Assembly (NCBI GenBank): GCA_030651305.1
Contig: JAUSCI010000067.1
Coordinates: forward strand, 1-34,096
Reading direction: 5' to 3'
DNA length: 34,096 bases
Origin: Sulfuritalea sp.
Lineage (GTDB): Bacteria > Pseudomonadota > Gammaproteobacteria > Burkholderiales > Rhodocyclaceae
Shown here: in pieces, positions 1 through 8,805 of the stretch
How the letters are laid out: every line of letters begins with the position of its first letter
How positions within the stretch are numbered: the first letter of the stretch is position 1
Program-made: the position numbers and the translations under genes
The notes under the pieces: model-generated
What the model saw: only the letters and a program-made list of their open reading frames with translations
What the model was told of the DNA's origin: nothing
Database searches by the model: none

Positions 1-1999
1 TGGTGTTGAACGTCCCGGACTTGCTGCCGGTGCTGACCCAGGCGTTGGTGCCGTCGGTGGCTTTCAGTTCGTCGGTGCCGGCCGCGCCGTCAATGGTGCC
101 GCCGAAGGTGACGCCCGCGGACAGCGTGAAGGTGTCGGCAACCGTGCCGCCGGTAAGGCCAGCGACTCCCGAAAAGCCCACCGTTCCACTCGCGTTCACA
201 AGAGAACCCGCATTGGCGCCGCTGATCGCCCACGCATTCGCGATGTTCGGACCCGCAATGGTGCTCGTGCCGTTGCCTGTCGCGGTGACCGTCGCGGCGG
301 TGAGAAAGGATGGAGCTCCTGTCAGATTGAGCGTTGTAACGAAGTTGAGAGCGAGCGTGCCCGCTCCCCTGTAGGTTCCAGCCAGATTGATCCCGGCTGC
401 GGACTGGTAGGTCAGTATTCTGCTGTTAAGGGTGATGTCAACGGCCGCCTGCGACGTGATATCACCACCAGAAGTGGTAATGCTCACGTCGGCCGGCGTC
501 GCAAGCTGAGCATTAATAGTAAAGTCCGAGATTGTTGCGGCGGTAGTATTGTCGTTCGGGTTCGGGGTGAACGCCGGTGCACCAGTAATGGCTGCATCGC
601 TCAAGGCATCGGTAGCATGAACAATCGTAAAGCTGTCAGGATCGAGCAGCAGCGTGCCAGTCTTGCCAGCCGGCGCACCAAGATTTGTCAGGCCGGCGTA
701 GGTCAGAAACTGCTTGCCGGATACTTCGGCGAATCCACCATTTCCGCTGTTTTGGCCACCTCTAGCGGAAATGTTCCCAAAAAACCGCGTCGTGTCATCC
801 GCCCAAACAATAACCTTGCCACCATCACCCGCACCAACTGCATCAGCGTTGATCGTCACGTCCTTGCCGACATAGGTCATGCTGGCGTTCTGTTCCGGGC
901 CCTTGCCCTGGAAGTTGCCGCCGACCAGCGCCGTACCGCCAGAGCCGACTCCCGAGACGTCTATCTTTGCCTGATCGAAAAGGCCGACCTTGTCGCCCAG
1001 TACCTTGACCGTGCCTCCCGCCTGCCCGGCTGCGGTGCCGGAGGCATCGAGAGTGCCGGTAACGCTGACCACACCCGAATTTCCGCCGCCCAGCCAGATT
1101 TCGCCGTTACGGGATTCGAGGCTGCGGGCGCGGATAACGCCTTCGTTGTTGAGCACAGTGGACAACAGCGCGTCCTTGGCACTGGCATTCATCACGACGC
1201 GGCCACCATCGGCAACCATCACGCCGGTATTGTCGGCGCGCGCGGCGGCGGCGGGGAGATTGACCTGGAAGCTGAGCATGCCGTCGTGGTCGAAATCGAG
1301 ATTGACCGAGTCGCCGGCGGCAAGACCGATGCTGCCGCTTGCGGCGGTGATGGTGCCGCTGTTGCTGACTTGCGGGGCGATGAGGGCGACGAAGCCGCCG
1401 TTGAGGGCGTTGATCGTGCCCTGGTTGACCACAGTGCCGGCGCCGCCGGCATTGACGAAGTTGTACTTGCCGGCGAGGAAGTTTGTGTCGGAAATGCCCA
1501 GCGACGAAGCAGCCAGTCCGCCGACATCGACCTGCGCGCCGGGGGCGAACAGGATGCCGCTGGGGTTGGTGATGAAGACGCTGCCGTTGGCTGTCATGCG
1601 GCCGAAGATGGCGGAGCCGTCTCCGCCCATGACACGGTTGAGGATGACGGACGAGGCGCTGGGCTGGGCGAAATTGACATGCGCCTGGCTGCCGATGTTG
1701 AAGGTATCCCAATTGACGATGGCGCTGTTGGAGGACTGGTTGACGTCCATGCGCGCGCCGCTGGTGCTGATGCCGACCTGCCCGGCGGCGACTTGGCCGT
1801 TGGTGGGCAGCGCAGTGGGTAAGGGAACATCTACGGCGCCGGCCGCTGTCGCGCCCAGCGCCATGACGACGGTGGCGGCCACCACGCCGGAGGCTCGCTT
1901 GCCGCGTGTGCGGGCAAACTCGGCGACGGCGACCCAGGTGTTATGCAGTTCGCTCCAGACCAGACGGTAGGCGCGATTCATGGTGGCGTGCTTGAACAT
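1..1999 (-). CDS. TpsA-type filamentous haemagglutinin-like exoprotein (5' part, C-terminus beyond window)
   Basis: Large surface or secreted exoprotein exported by two-partner secretion. The frame stays open from 1999 to the left edge, about 666 codons, with no stop. Residues 7-30 form an extended signal peptide region (MNRAYRLVW then a WVAVAEFARTRGK block), followed by a hydrophobic core and a likely cleavage near residue 54. Residues about 60-300 resemble the haemagglutinin TPS domain, including NPSGI at 145-149 (usual NPNG/NPSG motif). Beyond it the protein is Gly/Ala/Thr-rich, with beta-helix-like repeats such as FSGVAGLTGGTVADTFTL near the left edge. ATG 1999 is chosen because AGAGGA lies 7 nt upstream; in-frame ATG 1981 is the alternative. 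The gene sits 101 bp behind its presumed transporter. The passenger function (adhesin, toxin or other) cannot be seen because the C-terminus is missing. Confidence 0.9.
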   Translation of the reverse strand, partial: MFKHATMNRAYRLVWSELHNTWVAVAEFARTRGKRASGVVAATVVMALGATAAGAVDVPLPTALPTNGQVAAGQVGISTSGARMDVNQSSNSAIVNWDTFNIGSQAHVNFAQPSASSVILNRVMGGDGSAIFGRMTANGSVFITNPSGILFAPGAQVDVGGLAASSLGISDTNFLAGKYNFVNAGGAGTVVNQGTINALNGGFVALIAPQVSNSGTITAASGSIGLAAGDSVNLDFDHDGMLSFQVNLPAAAARADNTGVMVADGGRVVMNASAKDALLSTVLNNEGVIRARSLESRNGEIWLGGGNSGVVSVTGTLDASGTAAGQAGGTVKVLGDKVGLFDQAKIDVSGVGSGGTALVGGNFQGKGPEQNASMTYVGKDVTINADAVGAGDGGKVIVWADDTTRFFGNISARGGQNSGNGGFAEVSGKQFLTYAGLTNLGAPAGKTGTLLLDPDSFTIVHATDALSDAAITGAPAFTPNPNDNTTAATISDFTINAQLATPADVSITTSGGDITSQAAVDITLNSRILTYQSAAGINLAGTYRGAGTLALNFVTTLNLTGAPSFLTAATVTATGNGTSTIAGPNIANAWAISGANAGSLVNASGTVGFSGVAGLTGGTVADTFTLSAGVTFGGTIDGAAGTDELKATDGTNAWVSTGSKSGTFNT

Positions 2000-2030
2000 G
2001 ATGATGTCCTCTTGCTTTGGGTGCGCACCG

Positions 2031-2049
2031 GACTAGACGACGTCTGGTC
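2031..2049. other. small inverted repeat between tpsB and tpsA
   Basis: GACTAGACG and CGTCTGGTC form a near-perfect stem (one G-T pair) in the 101-bp gap between the transporter stop and the exoprotein start. It may only stabilise or attenuate the transcript; no T tract follows it. Function is unproven. Confidence 0.25.
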
Positions 2050-2100
2050 GGCGCGCTGATGTATTGGTTCCGGGCGAACGGCTCCGCGACGGCTTGCGAA

Positions 2101-3996
2101 TCAGAAAAGTTTGCTGAACTGGAAGTAGAAGAGCGGATAGCGCAGCAGGTGGTCTGCCGTGGCCCTGTCGGTGTCACGGAAGGCCATGGTAGTGCGCAAA
2201 TACCAGTCGTTGGGGACTTCCCAGTTGATACCGATGCCAGGACCGGCGACGCGGCGCGTCAGCGCGGCGTTGGCGGCAAAGTCGGCGGCGGTGGGCCGAT
2301 TGATCAGGGTGGCGCGACCGAAATCATAGAACCCGGCCAGTACCACGGTACCGGGCAGGCTGTCTTCGAACGGCAGGCGGTAACGCGCTTCGAGGCTGGC
2401 GAAATAACCCTGGTCGCCGGCGCCTTCGCCTTGCGGATAGGCGCGCACGCCATTGGGGCCGCCGAGACTGAACTTTTCGCTGGCATCGAGGTTCTTGTTG
2501 GCAAACTGCTGGCTGTAGGCGCCGAAAAACGCCAGCCGCTCGGACGCCGCCTGCAGACGCGACACCATGATGTTGGTCTTGCCGTAGAGACCACCGGTCT
2601 TGTGGCCGGCGGCATCGACGGCCTTCAGCGCGGCATTGCCGAACTTCAGCTCGCCGAGGGTATAGGCGACGTTGAAGATGTTGATGCCGCCGCCGAACAG
2701 ACGGTCGCGGAAGTCACCGGACAAGGCCAGCAAATTGACATCGGTCTTTTTGAACGTCTCGGCACCGGTGGCCAGCTGAATATCGTAGAAATTGCGCTTG
2801 TCAGCCTGCCCGATCAGCAGGAGGTTGGTATTGCGCGAACGTATGAATGGATGAATGGCCACCAGCGACTTCACTTGCGCCACGCCATTGACCTTGAGCG
2901 CATCGAATTGCGGGGTGCCAAGACGGTACTTGAGTTCAGAATAGGCGCCACCGATCTTGGTGCCCCACGGGCCGACCGGGAACAGAGCGGAGGCGCGGGC
3001 AAAGCGCAGGTTGCCGTCGATGGCGTTGGTGGCGCGCACATTGATGATCTCACCCATGCCCAGCAGGCTGTTGCCGTCGACGCCGGCAGTGACCCGATGC
3101 TGGCCGGTGTAAATCGAGCCGTTGGCATCGAAATCGAGGTTGGCGTCGAAGGTCTTGCCGCGGACGACCTTGATGGTCAGATCGGCGGTTCCCGGCGTTG
3201 CGCCGGGACCGAAGCTGCTGGTCGCCAAAAGGCCGCGCAGATCGTGAATCTGGAACAGGGCGCGTTCGACATCGCTGGTTCGGATGAGTGCGCCTTCTTC
3301 CAGCGAGCCAAGATAGGATTCAAGCAGTGCGCGACTGATCGGCACGTCGGGATCGACTTCGAGACGAACTTTGCCGAGATGCCCCTCGAGGACCCGCAAT
3401 GTCACCATCCCATCGCCAATCTTCTGCTCGGGAACAACGACATCGGCAAGAAAGTAGCCGCGCCCGGCCAGTTCGCGCTTGACCGCCGCCGCTGCATCGA
3501 GCAGATCCTGAAAGCGCTTGTCGGCCCCGATAAAGGGCGCCAGCGCTTCGGCCATGTCGGCTTCCGTCGCGACCGTCATGCCGGTGATGCTGAATCCCTT
3601 GACTTCGAGCCGCATGCCTTCGACATCGGTAACGGCCTTGGCTTTGGAGAAGCTGTCCTCGATCGTGACCCCCGAGTCGGGACGCACTGTCGGCGTGGGC
3701 AGGGTTTGCAGTATTTCGCCGGGGCTGGGGGGGGTCGGGGCTTGAGCCAGTACGCCTTCGACGCGTTCGACGTCTTCGCTATCGGTAACGGGCTTGGCTC
3801 TGGAGAAGGTATCCTCGATCGTGATCCCCGGGTCGGGGCGCACTATCGGCGAGGGCAAGGTTTGCAGGATCTCGCCGGCGCCGGGAGGGGTCTGGCCGAA
3901 TGCTGTGCCGCAATACAGCACCAGTAAGGTGAGGATGCCCGACAAACGCCACGATCGGTTCCCGCCAACTTCACACTGCTGGTGGTTCAATTTCAT
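2101..3996 (-). CDS. TpsB/FhaC/ShlB-family outer-membrane transporter
   Basis: Outer-membrane beta-barrel that recognises the TPS domain of its partner and secretes it; 631 aa. A signal peptide covers residues 1-35. Residues 41-124 are a Pro-rich linker built from two near-identical units. Two POTRA-like domains follow (about 130-205, starting VKGFSITG, and about 206-275), then a barrel to the C-terminus. The L6-loop motif VRAYPQGEGAGDQG, coded near 2430-2453, matches the conserved VRGY/F signature of the family, and the chain ends in Phe as outer-membrane barrels do. ATG 3996 is preferred: GGGAGG lies 7 nt upstream, and a longer TTG start at 4011 would overlap that ribosome site. It lies directly upstream of the exoprotein gene on the same strand, the classic TPS order. 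Confidence 0.95.
   Translation of the reverse strand: MKLNHQQCEVGGNRSWRLSGILTLLVLYCGTAFGQTPPGAGEILQTLPSPIVRPDPGITIEDTFSRAKPVTDSEDVERVEGVLAQAPTPPSPGEILQTLPTPTVRPDSGVTIEDSFSKAKAVTDVEGMRLEVKGFSITGMTVATEADMAEALAPFIGADKRFQDLLDAAAAVKRELAGRGYFLADVVVPEQKIGDGMVTLRVLEGHLGKVRLEVDPDVPISRALLESYLGSLEEGALIRTSDVERALFQIHDLRGLLATSSFGPGATPGTADLTIKVVRGKTFDANLDFDANGSIYTGQHRVTAGVDGNSLLGMGEIINVRATNAIDGNLRFARASALFPVGPWGTKIGGAYSELKYRLGTPQFDALKVNGVAQVKSLVAIHPFIRSRNTNLLLIGQADKRNFYDIQLATGAETFKKTDVNLLALSGDFRDRLFGGGINIFNVAYTLGELKFGNAALKAVDAAGHKTGGLYGKTNIMVSRLQAASERLAFFGAYSQQFANKNLDASEKFSLGGPNGVRAYPQGEGAGDQGYFASLEARYRLPFEDSLPGTVVLAGFYDFGRATLINRPTAADFAANAALTRRVAGPGIGINWEVPNDWYLRTTMAFRDTDRATADHLLRYPLFYFQFSKLF
3625..3876 (-). 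repeat. 156-bp-period tandem duplication inside the tpsB linker
   Basis: Two copies of about 96 bp, at 3781-3876 and 3625-3720, differ at about 12 positions by hand alignment (about 87% identity). They encode GEILQTLPSPIVRPDPGITI and GEILQTLPTPTVRPDSGVTI, each followed by a ED(T/S)FS(R/K)AK(P/A)VTD segment. The copies lie between the signal peptide and the first POTRA domain. Confidence 0.9.
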
Positions 3997-4355
3997 TATG
4001 CAGCCTCCCAAGCTGAATGCCAGCAGAATCCGCCGCGATTTCGCGGAAGCCCGCTACCTTTTCTGATGCTACCATACCAGCAAGGGGAATTGATCGACGG
4101 ATCAAGGCTTCGGACGTGAAATTAGATTGACACTGTTGCGTTGGCGCCAAGCTCTCGCGCCCTGGTGAATAAGCGCGGGTCAATAATCACAATCCAAACC
4201 ATGAAATTGAAATGGGTTTTGCCTGGTGTTCCGAGTTATGGGGCATGCTTTCGCCCTTCCCCGCGGCAGACAAGGTTCACGCATTCATCCCGGCTGAACT
4301 TGAGATTGTTCCAATCCTTGGATCTCGCCGGGCGCGCAGAACACTCCCTTTCGGA
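3997..4355. promoter_or_regulatory. 359-bp intergenic region upstream of tpsB with candidate promoter elements
   Basis: No convincing gene is present; short plus-strand frames here lack ribosome sites and family features. Reading toward tpsB there is an extended -10-like TGGTATGGT (4071-4079) without a good -35. A perfect 6-bp inverted repeat TTGATCGACGGATCAA (4090-4105) lies about where the -35 would be, and a second one, CCGCGATTTCGCGG (4033-4046), lies in the leader. The first resembles an FNR box but has a 6-nt instead of 4-nt centre, so another regulator is more likely. The gap suggests tpsBA has its own promoter, separate from the caspase genes. Confidence 0.35.
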
Positions 4356-5192
4356 TCAATAGCCCCGGGTCGGCAGACGGACCGGAGGCTGGTAGCCAAG
4401 ATCGATCGCCTTCTTCTCGAACCGGGCGGCGTCCGCCACTAGCCCGCCATAGTTGTAGATTTCCGCAAGTTCCCAGGCGGCCTTGCCGTTACCCAGTTCG
4501 GCGGCAAACTGCAGCCATTGCTCGGTGCGCCGGGGACTGGCTGCAACACCGGATTCGCCTGACCTGTAGGCGGTGGCGATCCGGTATGCGGCCTCCTTGT
4601 CGCCACGCACGGCATTGATCAGGTTGTCCCGGTAGGCCGCATCGCCCACCGAATCCTCAAAAAAGTCTCCGGAAAGTCCGATGGAGCGCTGGATATCAAG
4701 CGCCTGGCGGGCTCCTGCCGCGATCCGCCGGCTTTGCTCGCCGAGCGGGCTGGCGTGAAAATCCCGCTCGCATTCTTCGCTGAGCCGTAACAGTCTGGCG
4801 GGCTGCATGGCCGTCTGAATTTCTTTGGCGCATTCCTCCATCCTGGCGGCATCCACTTTCTTCGGTATGACCGGCGGCGGGACAGGAGCGGATCGCCTCG
4901 ACTTTGGCCGGCGCTGGATTTTGGCCTGGACTGCCGATTTGGGAGTTGGCTTGAGTTGCGGATTGACCCGACTCTTGGGCAGCGAACTCGAAATCTTCTT
5001 TTTCACCGCCGCCTTCGGGCGGCGAACCTCGACTTTCTTGAGCGGGGCGACAACGACGGGGCCGGTAGCGGGAACAGGATCTGCCGATTGAATCTGGCCA
5101 GCCGAGGTGCGCGTTTGGGCGAGCACCATACCCGTGCCCATTGCCACCACCATCGCCGTTGCCATGACGAAGTGCCAGGAAGCGCTGCGCAC
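4356..5192 (-). CDS. exported Sel1-like repeat protein, caspase-less paralogue of its upstream neighbour
   Basis: No assigned function; 278 aa. The N-terminus (RSASWHF then MATAMVVAMGTGMVLAQ) looks like a signal peptide. Residues about 30-105 are a basic, Pro/Lys/Arg-rich linker. The last 165 or so residues closely match the C-terminal part of the caspase protein encoded just upstream: both carry ARQAL(D/E)(I/S)QRS, GLSGD(F/L)FE, RRTEQWL(Q/R)FAAELGNG and end in a PPVRL(P/A)TRGY tail, in Sel1/TPR-like helical style. GTG 5192 is preferred, with GAGG about 11 nt upstream; ATG 5165 and GTG 5216 are alternatives. A much longer open frame to 5573 only reads through the neighbouring gene. It starts 13 bp after its neighbour's stop, so co-translation is likely. 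A partner or adaptor role is inference. Confidence 0.75.
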   Translation of the reverse strand: MRSASWHFVMATAMVVAMGTGMVLAQTRTSAGQIQSADPVPATGPVVVAPLKKVEVRRPKAAVKKKISSSLPKSRVNPQLKPTPKSAVQAKIQRRPKSRRSAPVPPPVIPKKVDAARMEECAKEIQTAMQPARLLRLSEECERDFHASPLGEQSRRIAAGARQALDIQRSIGLSGDFFEDSVGDAAYRDNLINAVRGDKEAAYRIATAYRSGESGVAASPRRTEQWLQFAAELGNGKAAWELAEIYNYGGLVADAARFEKKAIDLGYQPPVRLPTRGY

Positions 5193-5205
5193 GAATCCGT
5201 CCGCC

Positions 5206-6630
5206 TCAGTAGCCACGTGTTGCCAATCGCACTGGCGGGCGGTAGCCGAGTTCAAGAGCCTTTTTCTCGAACCTGACTGCATCCCCGATTTGCCCACTGT
5301 TGTTATAAATTTCCGAAAGCTCCCAGCTTGCAATCCCATTGCCCAATTCGGCGGCGAAGCGCAGCCACTGTTCCGTTCGGCGGGAGTTGGCCGCCACGCC
5401 CGAGGTGCCGGACCGGTAGGCAAGAGCGATCCGGTGCGCCGAGTCCTTGTCGCCGCGCAAGGCCTTGACGAGATCGTCGCGATAGCCCTTGTCGCCGGCC
5501 GTTTCTTCGAAAAGATCGCCGGACAGACCGGCAGACCGCTGGCTCTCCAGGGCCTGACGGGCACCGGCGACAATCACCCGAATCTGCTGACTGTATTCGC
5601 TACCGGGGAAATCGCGCTCGAAGTCCTCGCACAACCTGATCAGCCGCGCAGGCCGGAGAGACACTTGAATGGCTTGCCAGCGTGGATCCGTCTTGGTCGG
5701 GTCGGCGGCGGCCGTCAGGCCCTTCGCCGGCCGGCTGGTCCGTCGCAATTCGAGTATTCGATTGCGGATCACGAAGCGACCGCGCAAGTTGGAGGTACTT
5801 TCGGGAAACTGCGGGGGAATCGTTATCTTGACCTTGTCGAATTCCGCCTTGACGCGGGATTGGCACTCAATGGCAGCGAGCCGGAAAAGGTCATCGATCG
5901 GTGTCACCCCATTGGCATCTTTAAGAATATCGATCAAGGCACCGGCAAAAAAGGTGTTGCGCTCCGCACTGACGGGAGCCAGTGCCGGACGCCCGGCACG
6001 CGTCGCAAAGAAAACCAGCGTGCCTTCCGGGGCGGCTATCTGGTTGAACTCGTCGACCCCTTTGCGGATGTTGGGGTCGGTACGGCAAGCGTCGATCAGC
6101 GCCATGCTGATCCCCGGATAGGTCTGCGGCAGGGCAACCAGGATGTCTTCCGTCAGCCGCAAGGATGAATTCAGTGCTTTTTCCGAGGAGGGATCAACGC
6201 CCGCCGGAACCAGATAGTTTTTGCCGGCCGCCTGAAAACCGTGGCCGCAGAAATAAAACACCACGGCGACAGAGCCCGGCAAGGACAACTCTCCGACACT
6301 TCGCAGTTTCGCGCTGAATTCGGTCAACACTCGCATCATCGCCGCCCCATCGAGGTCGACATAATCGCTCACCTTGAATTCATAGTACTCGAGGATATCC
6401 TTGAGATCGCGAACGTTCTTGTGGGCCGGAGCAATTTCCTTGCGATTCGGGTAATTCCGGTTACCAATCAGCAATGCATGCTTGATCCGGGGTACATAGG
6501 CGTCCTGAAGCGGTTCACCAGTGGATTGTGCGAGCAGTTCCGGCGAAACAGACAAGGCCCCCAAGGCCAGCCCGGCCCCGCCGCCGAGCAACAAACTACG
6601 ACGCAGCGCGCTGTGAGAAGCCGGCGGCAT
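5206..6630 (-). CDS. exported caspase-like (C14) peptidase with C-terminal Sel1-like region
   Basis: Caspase-family cysteine peptidase, 474 aa. The N-terminus has a twin-Arg, Tat-like export signal (LRRSLLLGGG, residues 9-18) ending near LLAQ. The caspase domain spans about 48-300 and begins KHALLIGNRNYP. The catalytic dyad is visible: His130 in YFCGHGF and Cys182 in LIDACRTDP. The C-terminal 165 residues are Sel1-like and are duplicated in the next gene. ATG 6630 is chosen because longer frames overlap the upstream gene, and because the export signal then starts the protein, with GGTGG upstream. The gap to the preceding gene is 20 bp, so an operon is likely. The substrate is unknown; prokaryotic caspases usually cut after Arg/Lys or Asp, which the sequence alone does not settle. 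Confidence 0.9.
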   Translation of the reverse strand: MPPASHSALRRSLLLGGGAGLALGALSVSPELLAQSTGEPLQDAYVPRIKHALLIGNRNYPNRKEIAPAHKNVRDLKDILEYYEFKVSDYVDLDGAAMMRVLTEFSAKLRSVGELSLPGSVAVVFYFCGHGFQAAGKNYLVPAGVDPSSEKALNSSLRLTEDILVALPQTYPGISMALIDACRTDPNIRKGVDEFNQIAAPEGTLVFFATRAGRPALAPVSAERNTFFAGALIDILKDANGVTPIDDLFRLAAIECQSRVKAEFDKVKITIPPQFPESTSNLRGRFVIRNRILELRRTSRPAKGLTAAADPTKTDPRWQAIQVSLRPARLIRLCEDFERDFPGSEYSQQIRVIVAGARQALESQRSAGLSGDLFEETAGDKGYRDDLVKALRGDKDSAHRIALAYRSGTSGVAANSRRTEQWLRFAAELGNGIASWELSEIYNNSGQIGDAVRFEKKALELGYRPPVRLATRGY

Positions 6631-6650
6631 TTTTTTGCATCCACCACTGG

Positions 6651-8630
6651 TCACGGCAAAGTACGCGCGACCCGGAAACCCAGATTGTCGTGACGATCGT
6701 CTTTCGATTCGCGATCCCGGTAGGCCACGCGCATCGTGGCCGGGGTGCTGTCCCAGGCACCACCTCGAAATACTCGCTCGGTGCAGGCTCCCGACAGCCG
6801 CGCCTGCGCCAGATTCGGGGCACCGGCATAGCCTTCGTTCCAGCAATCCTCGACCCATTCCCAGGCGTTGCCCAACATGTCGTGCACGCCGAAGGCATTG
6901 GGCGGAAAACGGCCGACCGGTGATGTAAATGCAAACCCGTCAGAACACGAAAACACGGGCATGCCCGGCGAAACGCCTTTGATCGACGTGTCGGCTACGC
7001 TGGCGTAGCGACAAACGGAGGCGTCATCCGCCTCTGCCCAGTAGCGCTTGCCGGCACTGCCGGCACGGGCGACGTATTCCCACTCGGATTCGTTCAGCAG
7101 CCTGTATGCCTTGCCGGTTTTCTTGCTCAGCCATGCGAGATAGGCTTGGGTATCGTCCCAACTGACACAGACGACGGGTTCGTCCTCCTTCTGGCGAAAA
7201 CCGGGATCTTGCCAGGTGGCCTTGGAATCCTTGTGGTAACGGCCACCGCGAGTGGAATAGCATCCGCCCTTGCCGCCGCGACCTGTTTCCTTGGCGAAGG
7301 CCGCATACTGGGCACGGGTGACTTCGAATTTTCCGACCGCGAAAGGACCATCAACGCGAACGGTATGGGCCGGCTCCTCGTCGGGTTCGCGGGGCTTTTG
7401 TTCCGGGCCGCTACCCATGACGTACTCACCCCCCTGCACTGACACAAGTTCGGGACACTGGGGACAATCCTGAATTACGGTGCCGGGCGACGGTAGCGCA
7501 CCTATGCCTGCCGCCGCAGCACTGACGGGCGGCGGCGATGACAGAACCGGCGCCGGCGCCGCCATGGCCAGCTTTGCTGGGGCAGCGGCCGGCGCCGGTC
7601 GCGCCGCCTGAGCGGGCAGCACACCGCCATACTTTTTCACCATCCAGCGGGCTAAGCTAGCGTGTTGTGTACTGGGGAACTTCTCCAGATAGCCGAGGTA
7701 ATCGGCAGGATTCCGACTGTCCTTGACTCGGTCCCAGTGGGCCTTCTCCTGTGCGGCGTCGTAAGGCACTTCCTCCTGTTCTCCCTCCACTTCATCCCTC
7801 GTTTTCTGGAGTTGCGGAGCCGTCGCCACCTCTTCTTTGGCATTGAAATGGAATTCGCCGATCACCGAACTCGATGTCCAGGGTACTTGTTGGCCGTTGG
7901 TTTCTTGCACAACGGCCGTGCGTACCCGTCCGAAAACCTTGTCGATATCGGTATCCCGGGTTTCAAGAGAGCGCAACAGATGCTTGGTGTAAAGGCCGTT
8001 GCGCCCGCCGCCATCGGACGCCGTGGAACCCGGCGAGGTGGCATACGCGATGAAGGTGCCCTTTTCCGTACGGCCGACATTCATCACGCCGAGGCCCTTG
8101 TTAATGGATCGCCCGGCCTGCTGGAAGGGATTATTGCGGCAGGCATCGAGAATCACGACATTGATGCGGTTGCCGGCCTCGGCCATGCGCGACAGGACAT
8201 ATTCGGCGCTGACCGACTTGTAGCTTATGTCGGTTTCGCTGTCGAAACCAATATCCACGGGAAGCAGAAAATTCTGATCCTTCAGCTGGATGCCGTGGCC
8301 GGCAAAGAAGAACAAGCCGATCCCGCCTTTCTGCAGGTGCTTGGCGAAGATCTCGACTGCCTCTTTCAAGCCGCGCTCTCCGACGTTTTCGCGTACCAGA
8401 ACATTGAATCCCTGCTTTTCCAGCGCGTTCGCCAGATCGCTGGCATCGTTCGCCGGATTGTCAAGCGGAGCAGACTTGTAGCTGGAGTTGCCTATTATCA
8501 AGGCCACGCGAGCCTCTTTGCCCGCCGGCTGACTGGGCAGATCGCGATTCTGTCCGAGTGCCGTTGCCACAGGGGCAAGAGCCACCAGGGCGGCAGCAAT
8601 ACCTGAGTATCGCCGTATCAGCGAGCTCAT
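6651..8630 (-). CDS. exported caspase-like (C14) peptidase fused to an FGE-sulfatase domain
   Basis: Two-domain protein of 659 aa. Residues 1-26 form a signal peptide (LIRRYSGIAAALVALAPVA then LGQ). The caspase domain spans about 40-265, begins ARVALIIGNSSY, and has the dyad His112 (FFFAGHGIQ) and Cys164 (ILDACRNNPF). A charged helical stretch follows with a YLEKFPSTQHASLA motif common in caspase/Sel1 proteins, then an Ala/Pro-rich linker. The C-terminus is a formylglycine-generating-enzyme/sulfatase-modifying domain: GGEYVMGS, GKFEVTRAQYAAF, LLNESEWEYVARAG, GVHDMLGNAWEWVEDCW and a LGFRVAR end. Start 8630 gives the cleanest signal peptide but lacks a ribosome site; 8669 and 8750 are alternatives. 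The gene starts about 175 bp after the cyclase gene ends. FGE-like domains often bind rather than modify, so the role is unknown. Confidence 0.9.
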   Translation of the reverse strand: MSSLIRRYSGIAAALVALAPVATALGQNRDLPSQPAGKEARVALIIGNSSYKSAPLDNPANDASDLANALEKQGFNVLVRENVGERGLKEAVEIFAKHLQKGGIGLFFFAGHGIQLKDQNFLLPVDIGFDSETDISYKSVSAEYVLSRMAEAGNRINVVILDACRNNPFQQAGRSINKGLGVMNVGRTEKGTFIAYATSPGSTASDGGGRNGLYTKHLLRSLETRDTDIDKVFGRVRTAVVQETNGQQVPWTSSSVIGEFHFNAKEEVATAPQLQKTRDEVEGEQEEVPYDAAQEKAHWDRVKDSRNPADYLGYLEKFPSTQHASLARWMVKKYGGVLPAQAARPAPAAAPAKLAMAAPAPVLSSPPPVSAAAAGIGALPSPGTVIQDCPQCPELVSVQGGEYVMGSGPEQKPREPDEEPAHTVRVDGPFAVGKFEVTRAQYAAFAKETGRGGKGGCYSTRGGRYHKDSKATWQDPGFRQKEDEPVVCVSWDDTQAYLAWLSKKTGKAYRLLNESEWEYVARAGSAGKRYWAEADDASVCRYASVADTSIKGVSPGMPVFSCSDGFAFTSPVGRFPPNAFGVHDMLGNAWEWVEDCWNEGYAGAPNLAQARLSGACTERVFRGGAWDSTPATMRVAYRDRESKDDRHDNLGFRVARTLP

Positions 8631-8805
8631 CTGTTGCCATGTCGGAGGAGAAAAAACGCGGGTCGGCATCAGCAGGTACTTGAGTAAAGGAGCCCCAGCC
8701 CAAAAGTTGGGTTTTTTGATTATCCCACCCAAACTGAAATTTTCAAACATTTGGGCAATCCGGCGACGCATCGGCCTGGCCGGTTCGCCTCGAACTCTCG
8801 AGCGG

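Noticed and set aside
617-1822. Plus-strand open frames opposite tpsA
   Set aside because: Low-complexity Ala/Gly/Asp-rich shadows of the exoprotein gene; no ribosome site or known motif.
2017-3927. Plus-strand open frame of 636 codons opposite tpsB
   Set aside because: It is antisense to a gene with clear POTRA and barrel features, has no domain pattern of its own, and arises from the GC-biased codon use of the real gene.
4090-4105. TTGATCGACGGATCAA read as an FNR box
   Set aside because: The TTGAT half-sites are 6 nt apart instead of 4, so FNR-type binding is unlikely; kept only as an unassigned palindrome.
4141-4442. Small plus-strand frames upstream of tpsB
   Set aside because: No ribosome sites, no motif, and they run into the antisense of the Sel1-like gene.
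5193-5573. N-terminal extension of the Sel1-like gene
   Set aside because: It reads out of frame through the end of the caspase gene and lacks any family resemblance; the signal peptide marks the real start.
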